From Pigmentibacter sp. JX0631 (lineage in GTDB: Bacteria > Bdellovibrionota_B > Oligoflexia > Silvanigrellales > Silvanigrellaceae), in NCBI RefSeq assembly GCF_029873255.1, contig NZ_CP123622.1, positions 2,641,001 through 2,705,000 of the forward strand: a stretch of 64,000 bases of DNA. The letters are read 5' to 3'. Of the stretch, positions 8,652 to 17,065 are shown piece after piece. Position 1 is the stretch's first letter; each line of letters starts with the position of its first letter. The position numbers and the translations under genes were made by a program. The notes beneath the pieces are model-generated. The model did no database searches. It was not told the origin of the DNA and saw only the letters and a program-made list of their open reading frames with translations.

Positions 8652-9473
8652 TTATTCTTTATGAATTCGCCAATATTCAGCAAGAATGACACTTGATGCG
8701 CATGCGATATTTAGACTTTCTACATTACCTGAACTTGGAATTTGGATAATTTTATCACCATTATTTAAGAGGGGTTCTGTTATACCAGAATTTTCTGATC
8801 CAAAAACAAATACCAATTTTTTAGGAAGTTTCTCTTTAAATATATTCGTACCTTTATGACTAGAAGTTAACATAATTTTATATTCAGATGCTTTAAATTT
8901 CTCCAAAGCTTTATTAAAATTATCTGTAGTAATTATTTTGATAAACTCAGCACCACCTTCTGATGTACGATAAGCTGCACCCGATAATGCTGCATCTGCA
9001 TGTGATACTAGTATAGCATTTGCTCCAAAATTTGCACAAACACGCATAACTGCTCCTAAGTTATGTGGATTTTGGACATTTTCGAGTGCAACAATACAAT
9101 TTGTATTTTTAACTAGATTTTCATTTTTAAGAAATTCTTCATAGCTTAAAGAAGGAGTACGGCGAATTAAAAAACAAACTCCTTCATGATGATTTGATTC
9201 AGAAACCTTCAGCATTTCTTCTTCGGTTAAAATACGATAAGCTAATTTTTTCTCAGCACAATATTTTAAAACTTTATTCATTTCTTTTAGCATATTTTCG
9301 GTAATATAAACACGAATAAGGTCCTGAGGGCGTTTGCTAAATAACATTTTACAAGAATGGAGACCACATATCTTCATTTCTAAATTTTTTCTTGGTTTTG
9401 GGATTCTTCTGTGCTCACCATGTTGTTTTATTTTTTCTTGTTCTTTTTCTCTTTTTTTCAAGTGAATCTCCAT
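8652..9473 (-). CDS. SpoU/TrmH-family RNA 2'-O-methyltransferase
   Basis: This 273-residue protein has the SPOUT knot motifs: NPHNLGAVMR (motif 1) near residue 135, VFGSENSG (motif 2) near 222, and IPSSGNVESLNIACASS (motif 3) near 246. A basic N-terminus precedes a substrate-binding domain starting CGLHSCKMLFSKRP, a pattern I associate with the E. coli YfiF/RlmB group. It methylates ribose 2'-OH in rRNA or tRNA with SAM; the target nucleotide cannot be read. About 200 bases separate it from the dioxygenase gene downstream, so they need not be cotranscribed. Confidence 0.9.
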   Translation of the reverse strand: MEIHLKKREKEQEKIKQHGEHRRIPKPRKNLEMKICGLHSCKMLFSKRPQDLIRVYITENMLKEMNKVLKYCAEKKLAYRILTEEEMLKVSESNHHEGVCFLIRRTPSLSYEEFLKNENLVKNTNCIVALENVQNPHNLGAVMRVCANFGANAILVSHADAALSGAAYRTSEGGAEFIKIITTDNFNKALEKFKASEYKIMLTSSHKGTNIFKEKLPKKLVFVFGSENSGITEPLLNNGDKIIQIPSSGNVESLNIACASSVILAEYWRIHKE

Positions 9474-9780
9474 TATTTTATACTCAATTTAATAGTTATT
9501 TCTAATAATCTATTAAGGTTATTAAATTGTGCTTGATTCTTAGAAGGCATGAATCAATTCCAACTGTCCTAAAGGGTATATTTCTTCTTTTAGGTATTTG
9601 TAAAGGCATTTTTAAATTATAGAAAGTACAAAAATAATAGCATATTAGTTGAGAAATTGAAAAAATAGTTGTAATATATTTTTTGTGTACAAAAAACAAT
9701 ATTTCTTTTCTAATAATTTAAAATTTCTTTTTAATTACTATATTTATTTCGCAAGTATTTAAATATTAATGAGGATTTAT
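9474..9780. other. Intergenic region upstream of tmm, no gene seen
   Basis: This AT-rich divergent spacer holds promoters for the SpoU methyltransferase (minus) and tmm (plus) by position, but I could not pick out a convincing -35/-10 pair. A 65-codon minus-strand frame at 9502-9699 has no ribosome-binding site and no family resemblance, so I leave it out. Confidence 0.5.
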
Positions 9781-11136
9781 ATGAAAACTCGAGTTGCTAT
9801 TATTGGGGCTGGTCCATCAGGGTGTGCTCAAATGCGAGCTTTTGCAGCTATAGAGCAAAAGAGCATTCCTATTCCTGAAATTGTTTGTTTTGAAAAGCAA
9901 GATAATTGGGGAGGCCTTTGGAATTACACTTGGGAAACTGGTGTGGATAGATTTGGGGAACCTGTGCACGGCAGTATGTATCGTTATCTCTGGTCTAATG
10001 GGCCTAAAGAATGTCTAGAATTTGCAGATTACTCTTTTGAAGAACACTTTGGTAAACAAATTCCTTCTTACCCACCAAGAGAGGTTCTGTTTGATTATAT
10101 TCAAGGACGTGTAGAAAAAGCAGGGGTTAAAAAATGGATAAAATTTCAATGTCCCGTAAAAAGCGTCGTATTTCATAACGAAACAAATAAATTTCATTTA
10201 AAATACCGGAATTTAAAAAAAGATAATGAGTATATTGAAGAATTTGATTATGTAGTTGTAGCTTCAGGACATTATTCCTTTCCAAATTATCCAACTTTTC
10301 CTGGCATGAATAAGTTCAACGGAAGAATATTGCATGCGCATGATTTTCGCGATGCCTTAGAATTTAAAGATAAAGATATTTTAATAGTAGGTAGTAGTTA
10401 TTCAGCAGAAGATATAGGATCTCAATGTTACAAATACGGAGCAAAAAGTATTACTTCTTGTTACAGAACAAAGCCTATGGGCTTTAACTTTCCAAATAAT
10501 TGGGAAGAAAAACCTATGCTAGATAAAGTAGAATTAAATATTGCATATTTTAAAGATGGAACAACAAAAAAAATAGATGCTATTATTTTATGTACAGGTT
10601 ATAAGCACCATTTTCCCTTTATGGCAGAAAATTTACAGTTAAAAACTAAAAATAGATTATGGCCAAATCATTTGTATAAAGGAATATTTTGGTTTGAAAA
10701 TCCAAAATTAATATATTTAGGTATGCAAGATCAGTATTACACTTTTAATATGTTTGATGCCCAAGCATGGTTAGCTCGTAACTTTATTCTAGGGAAGTTT
10801 TCGTTACCTTCATTGCAAGAACAACAAATAGAAAATAATATTTGGATAGATAGAGAAGAAAAATTAGAAACTGCTCATGACGGTGTATTATTTCAAGGAG
10901 ATTATGTAAAGGAATTAATATCTTTAACTGATTACCCAAAATTAGATATAGATAAGGTAAATGCTAATTTTTTTCTTTGGAAAAAACATAAACATGAAAA
11001 TATCATAACTTTTCGAGATCAAATCTATTGTTCAGCTCTAACTGGTAATTTTTCTACTTATCATCATACGAGTTGGTTAGAGACGAAAGATGATTCTTTA
11101 GAATCATTTCTCTCAATTGAGAAGGGGAAAGTTTAG
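9781..11136 (+). CDS. tmm: Trimethylamine monooxygenase (flavin-containing monooxygenase)
   Basis: The 451-residue product closely resembles the bacterial trimethylamine monooxygenase of methylotrophs and marine bacteria, which oxidises trimethylamine to its N-oxide with FAD, NADPH and O2. Features include GAGPSG near residue 9 (FAD), [13 protein letters not shown], the strongly conserved [20 protein letters not shown], the FMO fingerprint [11 protein letters not shown], the NADPH site [13 protein letters not shown], and [19 protein letters not shown]. An upstream ATG at 9769 is in frame, but AGGA at 9772-9775 is the ribosome-binding site for 9781, and starting there matches family N-termini. 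It stands alone, without visible TMAO demethylase or transporter genes. Other FMO substrates are possible, but the resemblance is high along the whole length. Confidence 0.95.
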   Translation: MKTRVAIIGAGPSGCAQMRAFAAIEQKSIPIPEIVCFEKQDNWGGLWNYTWETGVDRFGEPVHGSMYRYLWSNGPKECLEFADYSFEEHFGKQIPSYPPREVLFDYIQGRVEKAGVKKWIKFQCPVKSVVFHNETNKFHLKYRNLKKDNEYIEEFDYVVVASGHYSFPNYPTFPGMNKFNGRILHAHDFRDALEFKDKDILIVGSSYSAEDIGSQCYKYGAKSITSCYRTKPMGFNFPNNWEEKPMLDKVELNIAYFKDGTTKKIDAIILCTGYKHHFPFMAENLQLKTKNRLWPNHLYKGIFWFENPKLIYLGMQDQYYTFNMFDAQAWLARNFILGKFSLPSLQEQQIENNIWIDREEKLETAHDGVLFQGDYVKELISLTDYPKLDIDKVNANFFLWKKHKHENIITFRDQIYCSALTGNFSTYHHTSWLETKDDSLESFLSIEKGKV

Positions 11137-11454
11137 TTCGATACCTCTCTAAAGATATGAAAATTAAAAATTTGAAAGAAATCATGTTAGTATCTTTGCG
11201 AAAAAGAAACTAGATTTCTAATTTTTGTATTATCTATCAATTAAGTATAAATAGTGCTCTATAAAATGGCATACCTTTGAAGTTATTTATTTTTAAGAAT
11301 AAGTCATTTGTTCTCCCTCGAGTTATCCACTTTCAATGTGGATAACTTCTAAAAAATGCCTCATTTTTGATACATTTCTATTTTCCAGAGCTGAAGATAA
11401 ATTGACAATTCATAAAAGTCGGGAGAAGGATGAAAGGGTAAGGGAGGAATAAAG
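11137..11454. other. Intergenic region with one strong inverted repeat
   Basis: This 318-base spacer lies between tmm and the YaiL-type gene. It contains no credible reading frame. The notable element is the inverted repeat at 11321-11347, annotated separately. Just before the next ATG there is an extended purine-rich ribosome-binding site (GGGAGGAATAAAG). No clear promoter could be picked. Confidence 0.5.
11321..11347. repeat. Perfect inverted repeat containing two DnaA-box-like sequences
   Basis: Two 10-base arms, AGTTATCCAC and GTGGATAACT, flank a 7-base loop. Each arm contains a DnaA-box-like 9-mer: TTATCCACT on the plus strand (8 of 9) and TTATCCACA on the minus strand (9 of 9 to the E. 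coli-type consensus). It could be a DnaA-binding site, a hairpin in the leader of the following gene, or a terminator without a U-tract after tmm. No further boxes or an AT-rich unwinding cluster were seen nearby, so it is not presented as an origin. Confidence 0.6.
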
Positions 11455-11979
11455 ATGAGCTTAAGGGATCAACTTTTAAAAGCAGGATTGGTTTCCAAAA
11501 AACAAGCACAAAAAGCAGAAGCCTCAAACCGCAAACAAGAACATGATTCAAAGAAAAATAAACAACTTGCGGATGCTATTGATGCCGAAAAAAAAGCAGA
11601 ACTCGATAAAATTGAAGAAGAAAAAAATAAACAGAAAGAAATTGATAAAGAATTAAACAAACAACGCGATTTGCTGATTCAGCAAAGAGAGTTAATATAC
11701 AGGGCTAGACAAATTTTAAATAGCAATTGTCTTAATTCTCCAAATGCTACAGAACCTTATTATTTCGCAGAAAAAAATAAAGTCCGTAAGGTTCTAGTGA
11801 CCTCTTGGCAGAGAGAAATGCTGGCGCGTGGGAAATTAGGAATTGGGCGACCAATGGATGAAGTTGATGAGTTTTATATAGTGCCACTTTCTGCGGCAAA
11901 AATTATTAAAGAAATTTCTCCACTAAGATTAATTACATTACATTCGGAACTTGATGATTCTGAAGAAATTGAATTATAG
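11455..11979 (+). CDS. DUF2058 (YaiL-like) protein
   Basis: The 174-residue product begins MSLRDQLLKAGLVSKKQAQK, the hallmark of the DUF2058/YaiL family. A long, highly charged coiled coil (about residues 18-85) and a compact C-terminal domain follow, with YYFAEKNKVRKVLV and LARGKLGIGRP. YaiL-type proteins are described as nucleoprotein- or polysome-associated with no established reaction. A very strong GGGAGG ribosome-binding site sits 8 bases before the ATG. It is followed 47 bases later by the DsbA-like gene in the same direction. Confidence 0.85.
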   Translation: MSLRDQLLKAGLVSKKQAQKAEASNRKQEHDSKKNKQLADAIDAEKKAELDKIEEEKNKQKEIDKELNKQRDLLIQQRELIYRARQILNSNCLNSPNATEPYYFAEKNKVRKVLVTSWQREMLARGKLGIGRPMDEVDEFYIVPLSAAKIIKEISPLRLITLHSELDDSEEIEL

Positions 11980-12026
11980 TTGAGAATTTTGAAAGCTTCC
12001 GTTCCTTTCATTTATGGAGAAAAATA

Positions 12027-13139
12027 ATGCAAGATAACAAATCTAGTAACATTAAAATAATTGGTTTTTTTATAGGGGGTATTATTTTAGGAGCATTAGC
12101 TACTACAGGTGTGATGCTTGCCCAAAAAGCCAAAAAAGCAGTTGATATATCTGCAAATCTAGGAAAACCATTTGTCGTTGTAGATGGTAAAACTTGGGAT
12201 ACAGGTATGCTACCTGGTGATTCAGGAATGGATTACTTTACTCTGCAAAACAATATCTATAATGCAGAAAAAAACTTTGCTTCTCAAATTGCACTTAGAA
12301 TAGCTTTGGCAAATGATGCAGGAAAACCTGTTTCTTCTACAGAACTTCCTAAATTAGAAGAATTATTGAATATTCCGCCAGTTTCTGAGCAAGATGCGAA
12401 GCAATATTATGAAAAAATAATTGCCCAAATGGGTGCCGGGGTTTTTGGGGGGCAATCTTTCGAGAAAATAAAAGCGCAGCTTCAGATGCAAATGTCTCAA
12501 CAAAAAGCTTCAGAAATTGTTCTGCGCAAAATACAAGAACTAGAAGTGGGCGGGAGAATCAAAGTATTATTAAATCCACCGACATCTCCTTCGGTCAAAT
12601 TAAATTTAGAAGGTTATCCTTCCAGGGGAAATAAAAACGCCAGTTTAGTATTTGTTGAAGTGGCTGATTATCTTTGTGCACATTGCCGTGAAACAGAGCC
12701 TATCATAGAAAAAATTTCCAAAGAATTTGCTGATAAAGTTAAATTTGTCCATATTTCTTACCCTCTTGCAGCACAAGGTTTGAGTGGTGCTTTAACCAAA
12801 GGTGCGTTTTGTGCTACTAAACAAGGTGAAAAATCTTTCTGGGATTATCATACTAACGCTTTTCAAGTGCCTTTTTCAAAAGCAAATCCAACTGGTAATG
12901 ATCCAACAAAACAATTTCTCGATGAAGCTATCAATGTGGCAAAACAATCCAATCTTGATCTAAAAGCATTTACGGAATGTCTAAATTCTAATGAACCAAA
13001 TGAATATATCCAAAAAGTTCAAAATGAATTTAATAGTTCAACTGGCTTTAAAGGAACACCAACTTTTTATTTAAATGGAAAAATTCTAGAAGCTAATCCA
13101 CAACAATTAGAAGCTAGTATCAAAGCTGCAATAAAATAA
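12027..13139 (+). CDS. Membrane-anchored DsbA-like thioredoxin-fold protein
   Basis: The 370-residue protein has one N-terminal membrane anchor (residues 10-31) and a periplasmic remainder. Residues about 45-180 look like a helical SurA/parvulin-N-like region (SEQDAKQYYEKI). From about 195 a DsbA/DsbG-type thioredoxin domain follows, with active site CAHC (Cys217, Cys220) in VEVADYLCAHCRETEP and the cis-Pro loop GFKGTPTFYLNG near the C-terminus. The role is oxidation or isomerisation of disulfides in envelope or secreted proteins, plausibly including the disulfide-capable proteases encoded later in the window. The partner DsbB/DsbD is not in the window. Confidence 0.88.
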   Translation: MQDNKSSNIKIIGFFIGGIILGALATTGVMLAQKAKKAVDISANLGKPFVVVDGKTWDTGMLPGDSGMDYFTLQNNIYNAEKNFASQIALRIALANDAGKPVSSTELPKLEELLNIPPVSEQDAKQYYEKIIAQMGAGVFGGQSFEKIKAQLQMQMSQQKASEIVLRKIQELEVGGRIKVLLNPPTSPSVKLNLEGYPSRGNKNASLVFVEVADYLCAHCRETEPIIEKISKEFADKVKFVHISYPLAAQGLSGALTKGAFCATKQGEKSFWDYHTNAFQVPFSKANPTGNDPTKQFLDEAINVAKQSNLDLKAFTECLNSNEPNEYIQKVQNEFNSSTGFKGTPTFYLNGKILEANPQQLEASIKAAIK

Positions 13140-13146
13140 TTTATTG

Positions 13147-13195
13147 AAAGAAAATGCGAAGACTAAACTTTTGGTAATCATTTTCTTTTGGTTGC
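13147..13195 (+). terminator. Possible rho-independent terminator after the DsbA-like gene
   Basis: Arms AAAGAAAATG (13147-13156) and CATTTTCTTT (13179-13188) are perfectly complementary with a 22-base loop. The following T-tract is interrupted, and the stem is AT-rich, so termination efficiency is doubtful. Confidence 0.35.
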
Positions 13196-13315
13196 TTTTA
13201 GTATAATATTTTTTTAAGTGTAAATTTTTATCTTATTCCATGTTAAATTTCTTTTTAGACTGTCGAGTAAGATGCCAATAAATTTTTAAGGTTTCAATTT
13301 TCATTGGAGGAAAAA

Positions 13316-13807
13316 ATGAAAGCCCCAACAAAGGTACTACTGGTCTCTTTTCTGGTAACGTTACTCGTAGTGTTTATAGTTGTTTATAGGTATGATTTAA
13401 TTAAAATGAATAAATCAACAGACAAACCAAGTGAAACGGCTGCAAACTCAACAACTAGTATGCTTGAAACCGAATCGGCTATTGCCGCACCAGCAAAAGG
13501 AAGCGGAGCAAGTGCTGAACAACTTGCAAATGGGAAAAAATTCTATGAATCTGCGACTTGTGCTCTTTGCCATGGAGCAACTGGAAAAGCAGATACTCCT
13601 TCAGGACAGGCGATGAAAGCAACTAATTTAGCTGAAGGTAAATTTAAAAATAATAAAGCTAATCTTCCTCCAGTAAAATATATTATGGAAGTTATAGAAA
13701 AAGGTGTACCAGGAACTGGAATGGCAAGCTTTAAAGCGCAGGTTCCAAATGAAAAAGACAGAAAAGATTTGGCTGAATACGTAAATTCTTTATCTGCTAA
13801 AAAGTAA
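13316..13807 (+). CDS. Membrane-anchored c-type cytochrome, monoheme
   Basis: With the start at ATG 13316 (GGAGG at 13306-13310 is its ribosome-binding site; the upstream TTG lies over that site), the product is 163 residues. A single N-terminal membrane segment (about 7-24) is followed by a flexible Ser/Ala-rich linker and one class I cytochrome c domain. The heme motif is CALCH (Cys82, Cys85, His86), and the likely axial Met is in GTGMASF. It should carry electrons in the periplasm, tethered to the inner membrane. No oxidase or cytochrome bc genes are adjacent, so its partners are unknown. Confidence 0.9.
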   Translation: MKAPTKVLLVSFLVTLLVVFIVVYRYDLIKMNKSTDKPSETAANSTTSMLETESAIAAPAKGSGASAEQLANGKKFYESATCALCHGATGKADTPSGQAMKATNLAEGKFKNNKANLPPVKYIMEVIEKGVPGTGMASFKAQVPNEKDRKDLAEYVNSLSAKK

Positions 13808-13813
13808 CAGAAA

Positions 13814-14539
13814 TTATTCTATTTTTTTTGTTCTTTCCGGAACATATGCTATTGATTTGCAACTCTCAATTAATTTTATTGCATAGTCTAAACAATCTGG
13901 AGTAAAATACTTAAATTCAATACCAGCACAATAGTTTTCTCCATCTTGAACATTTCCGTTCCAAAGTACTTCACCATTTCCAGTCACTTTAGTTCCATCT
14001 GGAAATTGAATTTCAAACTCAACAAATTCCGCAGCTTCAAGTAACTTTGTTCCTGTATACATTAAAGCTCCGCCCCTGCCTAAAATAAATTCATTAGCAT
14101 TATTGGCAGACACTTGGAGGCGTGTTGATGTTGGTTGTACTGGTTTTTTTAAATATTTTGTTTTTAAGTCAGTGCAAAGCCATTCTAAATTTTCAATTAA
14201 GCTAGGTAAATCAAATGGTTTTGAAACTAGACCTTCAGCTCCATGGGCATGAATTTCTTCTCTGGTAAAATCAGAAAAAGCAGTTATAAATAAAAATTTT
14301 GGTTTTAGTAAATTTAATTTTTTTGTTTCATCTAATAAATCAATACCATTGCCACCTGGCATTCTAATATCACTAATAATAAGATCTATTTTTTCATTTT
14401 TAACAATTTTTATTCCTTCTTTTCCATTCCCAGCTTCTAATGTTTTTGCTTCTAGTGTTTGAAGTTCAGAGACAAGCATTTCTCTTAGATCAGGCTCATC
14501 GTCCACTACAAGGATAAGATGTTCCTTTAAGCAGCTCAT
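13814..14539 (-). CDS. Response regulator with receiver and PilZ-like domains
   Basis: Residues 1-120 form a receiver domain: the acidic pair in VVDDEPDLRE, phospho-acceptor Asp in LIISDIRMPGG, Thr/Ser in FLFITAFSD, and Lys in GLVSKPFD. The C-terminal ~110 residues resemble a PilZ fold (ILGRGGALMYTG, GNGEVLWNG, AGIEFKYF) but lack a clear RxxxR arginine pair, so cyclic-di-GMP binding is uncertain. It probably links phosphorylation to a surface or motility output. It diverges from cheR across about 170 bases and converges with the cytochrome gene. No histidine kinase is adjacent. Confidence 0.85.
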   Translation of the reverse strand: MSCLKEHLILVVDDEPDLREMLVSELQTLEAKTLEAGNGKEGIKIVKNEKIDLIISDIRMPGGNGIDLLDETKKLNLLKPKFLFITAFSDFTREEIHAHGAEGLVSKPFDLPSLIENLEWLCTDLKTKYLKKPVQPTSTRLQVSANNANEFILGRGGALMYTGTKLLEAAEFVEFEIQFPDGTKVTGNGEVLWNGNVQDGENYCAGIEFKYFTPDCLDYAIKLIESCKSIAYVPERTKKIE

Positions 14540-14711
14540 AATTTACTCCAAAAAAATAGTATTTTATATATGTTACATTCTATTCTATGAGATGACAGAT
14601 TTATTTGTGTTAGGATTTCGACATGGTATTATTCTAGTTATTATTTGTACCGAAAAGACAACGTGATTGCTTTATAATATTCTTTGTAGAGAATGCTATC
14701 GAGGGAAAAAA

Positions 14712-15587
14712 ATGCCTAAAGCACCTCAACAAAATAATCTAACTTTTGATGAATTAATTTCAGATGAAGCTGGGTTTAATAGTTTATCAAAAATTCTTTT
14801 AGATAGAACTGGGATTTTTATGGATCCTAGCGAAAAAAACTTTTCATTAATGTCAAATAGACTCCATAAAGTTCTAAAAAAATATAATTGTTCATCATAT
14901 AAAGAATTAATTAATCTGATAGAAATTGGAAGTAATGAAGTAACTAATGAGTTTTTGGAAGTTCTAACCACAAATACGACCCATTTTTTTAGGGAAAAGG
15001 AACATTTTCAATTTTTAAAACAAAATCTTCCGAAAATTGAAGAAAATTTATTGAAAGAAAAACGGAAGGAAATAAAAGTTTGGTGTGCTGCATCAAGCAG
15101 TGGAGAAGAACCATATACAATTTTAATGATACTTAATGAATATTTTAGTAAAACAAAGAACATTAGTATAAAAATTCAAGCTTCAGATTTAAACACGCAA
15201 GTTTTAGAAAAAGCAAAATTAGGAATTTATAAAAAAGAAATTAGTGAGCATGTATCCGCAGATCTTATATTAAAATATTTTGAAGAATCAAACAATATTC
15301 CAAGTGATTGTTATCAGATTAAAGAAAACTATAGAAATATGATTGAATTTTTTAAATTTAATTTAAAAAGCGAAGTTTATAAGTTTCCTTATAAATTTGA
15401 TTTAATATTTTGTCGAAATGTTTTGATATATTTTCCTCAAAAAGTTGTAGAAGATACGGTAGAAAAATTATCATCATGTCTAACAAAAGATGGTTATCTT
15501 TTTATCGGTCATTCAGAAGCTATGATAGGAAATAAACATAAATTAAAATCAGTAATTCCTGCAATATATAAAAGGAACAACAACTAA
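14712..15587 (+). CDS. cheR: CheR-type chemoreceptor glutamate methyltransferase
   Basis: The 291-residue protein has the CheR N-terminal helical domain followed by a SAM-binding domain with VWCAASSSGEEPYTI (SAM motif I), QASDLNTQVLEKA, FDLIFCRNVLIYF and GHSEAM, all family hallmarks. CheR methylates glutamates of methyl-accepting chemotaxis proteins, setting adaptation. I chose the ATG at 14712 because GAGGG lies just before it; an in-frame TTG at 14667 is upstream of that site. A good -10 (TATAAT, 14673-14678) is visible without a matching -35. No cheB or receptor gene is adjacent, so it may be an orphan CheR. Confidence 0.93.
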   Translation: MPKAPQQNNLTFDELISDEAGFNSLSKILLDRTGIFMDPSEKNFSLMSNRLHKVLKKYNCSSYKELINLIEIGSNEVTNEFLEVLTTNTTHFFREKEHFQFLKQNLPKIEENLLKEKRKEIKVWCAASSSGEEPYTILMILNEYFSKTKNISIKIQASDLNTQVLEKAKLGIYKKEISEHVSADLILKYFEESNNIPSDCYQIKENYRNMIEFFKFNLKSEVYKFPYKFDLIFCRNVLIYFPQKVVEDTVEKLSSCLTKDGYLFIGHSEAMIGNKHKLKSVIPAIYKRNNN

Positions 15588-15591
15588 AATA

Positions 15592-16974
15592 TTATTCTTT
15601 TGTTGTTATTCCTAAATAATTCGCAACTCTTGAGTATATTTTGTTCCAAATAAATTTTTCGATGACAATTTCTCCAGATAAAATTCCTTTAGCATCTAAG
15701 AATAAAATTGATTCTTTGCTTTTTATCGTTGAATATTTCGATTTCCAAGGTACATCTAGAACTTGAAAACCCACTTTTGTATAAAGTGGAATTAAAGGTT
15801 CTGGAGAACTTGTTACAATATGAGTATGACCTGACTCTATTACTATCCTAACAACTTGTCTTATCATATTGATAAAAACATCACTTTCTCTATATTCTTT
15901 GTCCCAAGCAAAGCGAGATATTTCTACAAATTTTTTTGTTAATAACCAATCAGGAATATTCTCACAGAATTCGTATAATTCAGTTTTTTCTTGATTTTGA
16001 TTATTAAAAATAATTCTCAAACAAGCAATAGGTTTTTTTCCAACTTTACAAATTAATTGCCTAGAATATTCATCAAATTTATCTTTAAAAGGATGATCAC
16101 TTTCAGTATTTTCGTTTTCTACTACGCTATCTGAAATAATTTTTGGTATTTCTTCAAATAGTCCAATTTTTCTTAATTCATATATTTTTTCTAAATCAAA
16201 TTTATCCATTGCATAGTAATGTGATAAACTATTTTCAATAATATCTACTGGTAAATTATTTTCTCGTAATTCTTTGGGTGTGACTTCAACTCCGCAAAAT
16301 AAAATATATTCAACAAATACTTGGAGGAATTTTGTATTTTTATTTTCAAAAATTACATGCACATAGTATTTGTCTTTTTCATTCGGCTTTGTGGAGTTAA
16401 TTACTTGGGCAATTTTTGTATTGACAATAAATTCATCTAACGCCGGAATGCTTACTTTTAATTGTAAATCTAAGTTTGGTAACAGGGTTTTATTTCTTGC
16501 AGAAGTAATTAAAATCATTCCATTTGAGTGCAAGCTTTTTACTTTAAAGATTATTTTTTCTTGAAAAAAAAATGCGTCACCACACCAACAGTGAGGAGTA
16601 AAAATATCTGGTATTTCGTAATATTTTATATTTGCAACTTCAGGGTTCAAAATATATTCATTTATAATTTCAATTCCATAGCGTAAATATTTAATATCAT
16701 CAATTACTTTTGAGATGACATATATAACACGGCCCTTACATGTAAAGGTCTTTTTTTCTCTGGTATTATAATATAATTTAATTGTGTCACCTTTTTTTGG
16801 GTAACTAGCAAGTTTTTGATCGGCAATGTATATATTACAGCCCCAAGGAGAAATATCCGTTATTTCTCCTTGTATTGAACGAACTTCATCCAAATCTTTA
16901 ATATAAACTTTTATTCCTTCTCCCAAATAAACACATCTTCGAGCGTCTCTTCGGTTTTCAACTTCTTCACTCAT
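15592..16974 (-). CDS. PilZ protein fused to a GNAT/N-acyl-amino-acid-synthase-like domain
   Basis: The start at 16974 follows GGAAG; a further upstream ATG exists at 16995. The N-terminal PilZ domain carries both cyclic-di-GMP motifs, R8xxxR12 (NRRDARR) and DISPWG at 40-45. A second beta-rich PilZ-like region spans roughly 120-230. From about residue 300 a GNAT-like domain appears: SRQLICKVGKKPIACLRI, then FVEISRFAWDKEYRESD (the E-x-S-R motif of FeeM/autoinducer-synthase-like acyltransferases) and SSPEPLIPLYTKVGFQVL. The natural reading is a cyclic-di-GMP-controlled N-acyltransferase, but the substrates are unknown. It converges on cheR and is close to another PilZ regulator. Confidence 0.75.
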   Translation of the reverse strand: MSEEVENRRDARRCVYLGEGIKVYIKDLDEVRSIQGEITDISPWGCNIYIADQKLASYPKKGDTIKLYYNTREKKTFTCKGRVIYVISKVIDDIKYLRYGIEIINEYILNPEVANIKYYEIPDIFTPHCWCGDAFFFQEKIIFKVKSLHSNGMILITSARNKTLLPNLDLQLKVSIPALDEFIVNTKIAQVINSTKPNEKDKYYVHVIFENKNTKFLQVFVEYILFCGVEVTPKELRENNLPVDIIENSLSHYYAMDKFDLEKIYELRKIGLFEEIPKIISDSVVENENTESDHPFKDKFDEYSRQLICKVGKKPIACLRIIFNNQNQEKTELYEFCENIPDWLLTKKFVEISRFAWDKEYRESDVFINMIRQVVRIVIESGHTHIVTSSPEPLIPLYTKVGFQVLDVPWKSKYSTIKSKESILFLDAKGILSGEIVIEKFIWNKIYSRVANYLGITTKE

Positions 16975-17065
16975 AGAAACTTCCAATATAAGCATTAAGC
17001 TAAGCTATAGATGTTTCGGAAAAAGCCGGGAGTATAAAATGAAAAAGTAACTGGGAGGTGTCAAA

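Noticed and set aside
9502..9699. 65-codon minus-strand frame
   Set aside because: No ribosome-binding site, no recognisable family and Ile/Phe/Tyr-rich composition typical of AT-rich noncoding DNA.
11137..11454. Replication origin around the DnaA-box repeat
   Set aside because: Only two boxes, no AT-rich unwinding repeats beside them and no dnaA, dnaN or parAB genes nearby.
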